Source: Glandiceps talaboti (Eukaryota; Hemichordata; Enteropneusta; Spengelidae). Taken from it: a DNA stretch of 64,000 nucleotides. Every line of letters begins with the position of its first letter. The first letter of the stretch is position 1. The position numbers were made by a program, and so were the translations under genes. The notes beneath the pieces are model-generated. The model did no database searches, was not told the DNA's origin, and saw only the letters and a list, made by a program, of their open reading frames with translations. Positions 54,137 to 63,100 of this stretch are shown in pieces. The DNA is taken from the NCBI RefSeq assembly GCF_964340395.1, contig NC_135559.1:2083001-2147000 (forward strand). The letters run 5' to 3'.

Positions 54137-57100
54137 GTGTGTATGTATGTATGTGTGTGTATGTATGTATGTGTGTGTGTATGTATGTATGTATGTGTGT
54201 GTGTGTATGTATGTATGTATGTATGTATGTATGTATGTATGTATGTATGTGTGTATGTATGTATGTATGTATGTATGTATGGATACTTGTATGTGTGTGT
54301 GTGTGCGTGTTTGCCTCAAGTTGTATGCATGTATGGTTCTTTATTAAAGCTTGGAGCTTATTTACAACCACCATGAAATGGTACTTGATGTATCCTGCTG
54401 ATAAAACAGGTAAGGTAGAGTTTGAATATATTGTAAGATAACAAATAAGGATGCTATGACTTGTTTTCTTTTTTTAAAGTCATTAGACAATATTTGAACC
54501 TATGTTGTGTTGGCCTTATGAATAGGAACCGAGTAGGATAAAGCAGTTTTAATCCTATGTACCTAAAATGCCTCAGGGATTGCGTGCTCCCCATAGAGCT
54601 GAGGAAGTAAATCTGAGGCTGTGGTGCCACTATAGGTCTATGCCACAAGTTCTATTTATGAAGACTAGGCACATTACAAGAAAATACTTCATTGTCATTT
54701 GAAACATATATTCTAACGTTTCCTTTTTTCTCCTTCATAGGGTATCCCAGGCAGGATAGGACCACAGGGTCCAAGGGGCCAGGTCGGTTTTCTTGGAAAA
54801 GAAGGGCCTGAAGGTGAAAAGGGATTCAAAGGTGAAGCTGGTGTACCAGGAGAACGGGGTCCTGTTGGAGAAAAGGTCAGTCAAATTAGTTATAACTTAT
54901 ATATACTAGTAAAATGTAGACTGTAAGATACATCGTGCCGCTCCGCCCTCACCGGCCTCCTCTCACCAATGTGTGAGGGCGCCCCGTCACAGCATACATT
55001 ACAGACTAAATTTTATATCGTATTTTACCAGTTGAGAATGTCAGTTATTTTTTGGACATAAACCTACAACATAGTACACAACATTCACCTATGTCTCTCC
55101 AGACTATAATCAGTCATATGGTTTTCTCTGTTTAGATACAAATATTGCAAATAGGAAACTTGCAATCAAGACTTAGCATGCTCAGATGCAAAGGACTGTG
55201 GGATTATCTGTAATTATTGTAATACCTAATCTGACGCTACTGATAAAATAAACCTCCCGCAATGGTCAAAGTGACTAAGAATTGATCATTTGTGGTTACA
55301 AACAATGTAACATTATTGTTTACAATACTATTCGATTAGTATTTATATCACATTTCCCATGATGCAACATTCAACATGGCAGGTTTGCAAGTTCCCTATT
55401 GAAAGTCCTGTAATTTTGCTGTATAAAGACTAGGAAATGGTGTAAAGTTGAGTAGTATGTATGCCATGAATATATGTAGATGAATTCTATGTAGACAATG
55501 TATGTTCAGAACAGTAAATGTTTGTAAACTGTATATTTAATCTTGCAGGAATTTATATTTACCAATCTTTTCTCTTATCATATTGCAGGGAATGATTGGT
55601 GTTCCTGGTTTTCCTGGTATCAATGGTATTCCCGGAATGCAAGGTATACATGGTAGTCCAGGTAGACGAGGTCTAGATGGATGCAAGGGAGGAAAGGTCA
55701 GTAATGCGTAGTGAAGAAAGTTCAATTCATTGAAACTATTCTCAAAGAAAATATGCAATACAAAAACAAAACTTTGAAATATTTTTGGAGGTAAATTTCA
55801 CTTCCTATCTTCTTTAAAAAAATAAGTTGCAGGTATGAATGGTTCGCCTTCAGTGGTCATCATTACAAATGGATATTTTGATTTATAGTGTCAGAAAGTT
55901 TTCTGAAAGCATACCCCAAATTATCTCTTCACTGACATCTCATCAACATCATCAGGTAGGGATGAACAAATCATTTTGTGAACTGGTGGTCCCCGGACCC
56001 GTGGGTCCTGCTGAAAGAATTAGTGGTCCCAGGTCCCGCTAATGTGAAACATTAAATCTTGCATATGAATCTGTATATTCAGATGACTTTTTAACACAGT
56101 TATTAACAGTAAAGTACTGGTCCAACGGATCAGACAAGGTAAAATTTGTGTGGTCTGCCCCAAAAAATCGCTAGTCCCAGACCCAGGACCAGTGGATTTG
56201 TTCACCCCTGTCAGGGTTTTACTACAATGTAACTATGAACCCATGAGTCCATAAACATTCATCCTTTCAACCATAATCATGTTGTTTTTTTCAAAGACTA
56301 TTAGTGATGTAGTATCTTGTTTATATCACAGGGTGACTCAGGTCCACCAGGTCTAGGAGACGAAAACTCTGTAGGAGGTCCAGGTGATGCGGTAAGTTAG
56401 CAACAGATTGCATAGTAACATGTATTAGCCATCTCATTACTGCATGAAATGAATCATTAGGGTGATATGATGACTCTATCTAGACAACAAATTAACCAGT
56501 ACTGTAAGATATTAATTTTCCACTTTTACCTTCATTTGGCATTTTTGGTCAAGTCACTTTTTCTGTGATAAAAATTTACAGAAATTATACTTTTTACTCT
56601 ACATGTAATTATTATCATTTGACATTAAATTCATAACTAATAATTCATAATTCATAACTTGGCATTTCTTGTACATTTCAGGGTCCTGACGGACCAAAAG
56701 GTATGAAGGGTGAACCAGGTAAACCAATGGATCCAATGCTGATGAAAGGGAAACCAGGTGAATCAGGAACACATGGTCTTGATGGTGTCCCAGTAAGTTA
56801 TATATATCCTGTACCACCTCTTCTCATCCCTTTCCACAACAGGGAAGGGAATATTAGGACGATCCTGGGAAGGAAATACTCAGACAATCCTAGGAAGGGA
56901 ATATTAGGACGATCCTGGGAAGGGAATATTAGGACGATCCTGGGAAGGGAATACTCAGACGATCCTGGGAAGGGAATACTAGGACGATCCTGGGAAGGGA
57001 ATACTAGGACGATCCTGGGAAGGGAATACTAGGACGATCCTGGGAAGGGAATACTAGGACGATCCTGGGAAGGGAATACTAGGAAGATTCTGGGAAGGGA

Positions 57101-60100
57101 ATACTAGGACGATCCTGGGAAGGGAAAACTAGGACAATTCTGGAAAGGGAATACTCAGACGATTCTGGAAAGGGAATACTCAGACGATTCTGGAAAGGGA
57201 ATACTCAGACGATTCTGGAAAGGGAATATTAGGACGATCCTGGGAAGGGAATACTCAGACAAACCTGCAGATGTAGTTTACAGTGTATACCTAATGCACT
57301 CAGTTGGCTAGTTCAACCATATGTTAATTCTGAAAATATACTTAAATACTTTAGTAAATTTTAAAAAGCAAGTGAAATGAGAAAAACAGTAAATTGTTAA
57401 ATTTGATTGTTTACTTTCATTGTACAGGGTTCACCTGGCATGCCAGGAAGAGCAGGAAGGAAGGGAGAAACTGGCCCCAAAGGAGGACTGGTATGTAAAA
57501 TATTGTTTAATTTGATGTGACAAAAGTGACACTAATATTCTAGTCTTGATAACTGTTGCTGGTTGTAAACTTTGTAATATATAACTGATAAATCTGTAAC
57601 ACTGTTAGTTACAAAGATTCAATTATTTAAGGCCACTTATGTTATATTGAGACAAAGTTAATGTTATTATTAAAACAGCAAGTAAATATTGTAACAGAGT
57701 TTCAATTTATTAATAGCACATTTGGAACTCTGATAAAAGTTACAATAAAGGTAAAGCTGCAATATTGTAACAAAGTAACAATAATTTGTGCATCAGTGCA
57801 GTAAGGTCGTATCTGCTGTACAGTATTGTCGCCGTCATTGCAGTAAGGTCGTATCTGCTGTACAGTATTATTCTGTTTTGCAGTTGTAACCATTTTGTGA
57901 TTCCATTGACCAACTATTGGCAGTGATTGTGTACAAAATTGTGTCCTTTTCCTCCCACTTTTGTTTAGCCTCAACTTTCAACTATTACACAAAGAAAGTT
58001 TTAAAATATCATTAATTCTGATAATTGTGTAATTCAGGGAGATCCTGGTCCTGCTGGTGAGCCTGGTGCCAAGGGTAACATGGGAGTTGGCTTTATTGGT
58101 GACAAGGGAGACATGGTAAGTTGTTGTCAACAGTTCAATAAAAATCTAGAATTTGAAGAAATGTTGAGAAAATCTTGCCATTATTATAAAGTGAGGCATA
58201 TCAAAAAATCACAGAAAAACAAACATTTGTATGTAGATGAACAATTGTTTTATGAAAAGGTGCCTGTATTGAAGTTAACCCTTAAAATGCCATGCCGGTA
58301 TATACACTATTATGACAGTACATATGCATGTCATTCTAACAGTTAATAACACTATAGAAAAACAATCATTGAACATTTATTGCCCTTGACTTTGACCTTG
58401 ACCTTTTCCGTTATAGGGTGAGCCAGGTCCTGCAGGTCCCTCTGAATCTCAAGAACCACCACAACAAATCATTGGACCAAAAGGAGAGAAAGGATTGGCA
58501 GGTCAACGGGTATGTAGTATGTTGTAGATTTGTTGCCACATAGCAGACAGAATTACACATTTTAAATAGATTAATATAATTATCATAGTGAACCTACCAC
58601 ATGTCGTCAAATTAATACTGTGATACTTTCATACCAAAGCACACGGTTTACACAAAACACGGAGAGGTTTCGTCTTAGAACTAAACACTTCAACTTTATT
58701 ACAGTCCACCATAGTTCGGAAAAAGCACATGTAACTACTAATATATCAATAAGTCAGTGATAAGGCTACTAATAACTCAGTACTGGTATATGTATCATTG
58801 GGTTAACAATAAAGTAGTTCCTAAAATCATCACAAATACTAAGATATGGTGATGACTTCATCTCTATGATATCACAATACGCCGCCTAGCAGTAAAACCA
58901 TCACATGGATTGTTTGACAAAGTCTGTCGACCTGAACAGGGGAAACAGTACTCATAACAACCCTATGTTGTGGTACAAGAATATATTATTACTAAGTATT
59001 ACTGACCTGGTGAAGGTGTTTAAGAACATGTTGTAATCTTTATTCATCCAATAAAGTCAGAAATTTTGTTGATTGGTTGCCACAAGAGCATTTTCGTAGT
59101 GTTGTTGAAGCAGGAGGAAACCAGAGTACCCGGGGAAACCTGCGTTGTTCAGCAGAGTCAAATTGAGCATACCTTTCTTACATACACACCTGGCTAAATT
59201 ATAATCAAACCCAGCCGACACTGGACAGATTCAAAAGAACTGACTGCTCAGACACCAACAACCCATATTGTGATAATTATAAAATAATCTGGTGATACCA
59301 GAGTGCCATACATGTATTTGATTGGATTGACATATGCCCCTAGTGTCTCCAACCAACCGTGATAAGTTATGTTCATTTTACAGGGTGAGCGAGGAGACAA
59401 GGGAATGATTGGTGTACCAGGCAGAGGTGGTCCTGCTGTAAGTTGACTTACTTTTACATTCTGTGTTATGTATATGCTGTCATGAAGATGTTGAATTTTA
59501 GACTCTAGCTGTCCGACTTTCCATCAAGCAATGTTAAATCCAAGGAGAAGATGCATTGATTGTAAAACATAGACACACAAGTATAGTTTCTTGATTTCTT
59601 TAAAAGGCTTCAGTATGTTATCTATTTGACTCATGGTAAAATCTACCCGATTCTTGTCAAGAATGTATATAGGAGAGTGGACCAGCTGCACAGTAGATAT
59701 ATATTGGAATTTAAGCTAGGGAGTGCAGTTCAGGCAGGGTTGGGGATAGGAATGGGGTTGAACTCCCTAGTATACTCATGATATGTATTAGTAGCCAGGC
59801 TAGTCAAGAATATAGAAGAATGGACCAGCTGCACAGGAATGGTTTGACAATCATATTCAAGCTAGGGAGTTAGGGTAATGTTGTAGAAGAGTGGACCTGC
59901 TGCGAGGGATGCAGTAGTCTTGTTTCAAGACCTCAGATCTATATACTTCATAGATTACCGAATAAAACTAAAGGAAGATGAGAATAGAGTCCACGTTAAG
60001 TGTAAATCTGATATGGATCATCTGCAACGTGTGGACTCGGTTCTCTATAAGTCTTGCTGCCATGAACTTGATGAAGTACATTTGACTCAAAATGATGAGG

Positions 60101-63100
60101 TAACGTACCTTGTCAACATAAGTTTATTTCTGAAGTGTCCGTGTTTTCTACTTAGGGTCGTCCTGGACTTCAAGGAGCAGATGGAGAGAAAGGTGTTCGT
60201 GGAATAGCTGGTGCCAGGGTAAGTGTGCCTGACCTTCAACCTTTGAGATTTACCAATTCCCCAGGTTTTGCCTCATGCAATTGTTTATGTGGACACACCA
60301 ACAATGGAGCCAACATTTTTATTTATTTATAAGTTCAATATATACAAAACACAATTATTTCAATTCATTATGGAGACAAATGAAATGATATCAAAACAAT
60401 AATGAGTTCTTTCTCAATGAAAACTTTCTTTTTAGGAGAGAGTCAATTCTTGAATAGTCCCGAACAGAAGATAATATGGATATAATCATCTATTTTGTAG
60501 CCATATTGAAAAGTAGTCTGTAGAACTTAATTTGCACTCAATGAATTGTTTTTGTTCAACCCTGCAGGGTGACCAAGGTTCTGATGGTCCTCGTGGTGTT
60601 CCAGGATTTACTGGTGACAGAGGTGAAGATGGTCTGGCTGGCTTAGCAGGTGAAATGGGATTCAAGGTATACACAGACTAGGAATTTAGTGTTTTGGACT
60701 CTGGTAGAGTTTTTAGTGTGGTGTGCATAGCCAGAAAATGTAGTAATATATAGGAGCAGCAAAGTGCTGCATTGAGAAGTAGGTATCAGTGAAAAATCAA
60801 ACTTTTAATGTGTTCATTTGCAACAATTTGGAACAGTTACTTTATAAAGTAGGGCAGAGAGTATTATGGAAATTGGTATGGTACAAATAGGCATTGGATG
60901 AATATATCACATGTATGAGTGATGAGAGTTGATGGGGGGGGGGGGGCTTAAAGATTGATTTACATATGATTGTTGCAGCGTTATCAAGTGGTGAGCTGTT
61001 ATATACATTATCCAGTGATGAATATATTAAAGAAAACAGTTTAATTTTAGAATTGTAGGTAAATATGGTATGTCTAGTTGTGGAACAAAAACTCATTACC
61101 CAATAGATTTTCCATCGTGAGAATTTCATTTTCTGAATCTGAATTTGAAGGCAGTTTTTAGCCACATAGTCATACTCATCTTTGTCTGGTAGTATCATCG
61201 AATGTCACCGTGGTAATACAGAAACTTGAGATTGGGGCTGTGTTGTTAGATGTGATAGTACAACTGTGTACTTGTGTGATAACATTGTGATGGTCACTGT
61301 TTCAGGGTGAGAAAGGTGACATTGGTCCTGATGGTCTAGTTGGTCCCAAGGGTTTGCCTGGAGATTCTGAGGTAAGCATAAATGTTCTTTCACCTTTTCA
61401 ATGAAACTATACATCTGGTATGTTTTCCTATCTTCCTGGAAAGATTTTCATCTTAGTGTCACTAAAAACAGTAAATGTGGAGTAGAGTAGTAAAGCACTG
61501 AGGGTGAGATTCCCCTCTGTCTTTATATGTTAGCTGGTAATTCAAAAGAAAGATATGCCAAGAAGCAGTGTGATGTTTGTCATCAAATGAGAAAGTCCTG
61601 CAAGTTAAGGAAAGTGTTTGCCTAGCATCATTAAAGTTTGCTGCCTCTATGTTAATGGTTTGATTTTTATTGCTATGCAAACTAATCAATATCTAAACAT
61701 TATTTGCTGTTATTTCACTTCATTTAGGTGAGGAAAATGTGAGTGATATAAGGGAAACTTGCACAATATCACACAAGCTCAATAAATGAACTTCGTTCAT
61801 TTATGATAAAAACTTCTTCCCCCTCCCCTAACCAAATGTTCACAAGTGTGACATCAAGACATTTATATATGATGTAAATTGTAGCGATGACACCACTATG
61901 ATCGATACATTGTAACAACATGATGATAATGCTACTGGAAACTCAGCACTGTATATTACATTAGAAGTGAATTTTACAAAATGTAATAAACATATCAACA
62001 TCTCAGTAGTAAATGAGAACCTGTAATACATGTAATTAAAGGTGTGAAAGTTTTCGTAAGTTGGTTAGAAGTGCAAAAATGAAGTGCAGCAATCGTCTTG
62101 GCACCTAAACAAACAAAGTTCATTTATTGAGATTGTGTGACATTATGTGATTGTCCCTAGTAGGAAGCCTTTCTACTACAAGTGGAAGACAAGAAGTGAC
62201 AAGGCTCCTTAAGTCATGAATAATTTTTAGCTTGATATAGAAAGGATATAGTGGCCTGTTGATGTTATGATTTCATTTATCACTATAGGAAGTTGGTTTG
62301 GGACCACAAGGCCCACCAGGTGCACCAGGTATTTTTGGACCTCCAGGTCCCCAAGGACAACCTGGTATTACTGGTGATGTAGGAGAACAAGGACTTATAG
62401 GTAGACCTGGTTTGCGTGGATTTCAAGGACCAGCTGGACTTCCAGGTATTGGAAGAGATGGTGAAAAGGGAGATCAAGGAATGCCAGGTAAATATCAATA
62501 ATACATGTATTATTTCATCAATACTTTTATACCCTAAGGAGAAGATAAACACGTTTGGTGTTTGCAAAAGAAATTTTACCCCTTGTGTGATGTGTAGAAA
62601 TGACAAGAGTAAATTACCAGTACATTGTTCTAAACATGTTTATTTTCTCTACATAGGCATGCCAGGAAAACCTGGATCACAAGGTCCAACAGGTAGAACT
62701 GGTGCACCTGGTCCTGAAGGTGAAAAGGGAGCCTTAGCAGTTTCAGTGGCAGGTGCACCTGGTATGGATGGACCACCTGGTTTGAGGGGAACAGCAGGTT
62801 CTAAGGGAGAAGAAGGACCAATGGGACCTCCAGGTAAGAAAGAACTAAATTACAACCTATGTCTGTTTTATAATTTCCATCTTAGTGTCAAGATCGTTTA
62901 TATGTCAATGATTGAGAATAAAATGGTCTGTTGATTCTATGTCTGTGTAAAAACTGTTTACTTTGTATTTGATGTTCAGAAATCAGTTAGTGTGAAAAAA
63001 AAATTGATATGAATATCAAATATATATAGGATTATACCATGCACGAGCCATTTGGAACCAAAAAATATGGAATATATGTGCTGGGCGTTCTACATCACGA

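Larger units (their letters stand above)
44478..54740 (+). other. Intron 2 of the collagen IV gene, 10.3 kb
   Basis: Starts GTGAGT and ends CTCCTTCATAG. Contains no exon that I can recognise. Holds the degenerate family 2 array (46950-47229), a degenerate repeat block (50100-50770), the MITE cluster (53393-53704) and a long ATGT/GT microsatellite (54058-54310). Confidence 0.88.

Noticed and set aside
54054-54441. ORFs of 97-176 codons on both strands over the ATGT/GT tract
   Set aside because: Microsatellite units lack stop codons; the translations are low-complexity YVCM or HTYI repeats.
62283-62606. Minus-strand ORFs opposite collagen exons 4, 6, 12, 13 and 14
   Set aside because: Antisense shadows of Gly-X-Y coding sequence.
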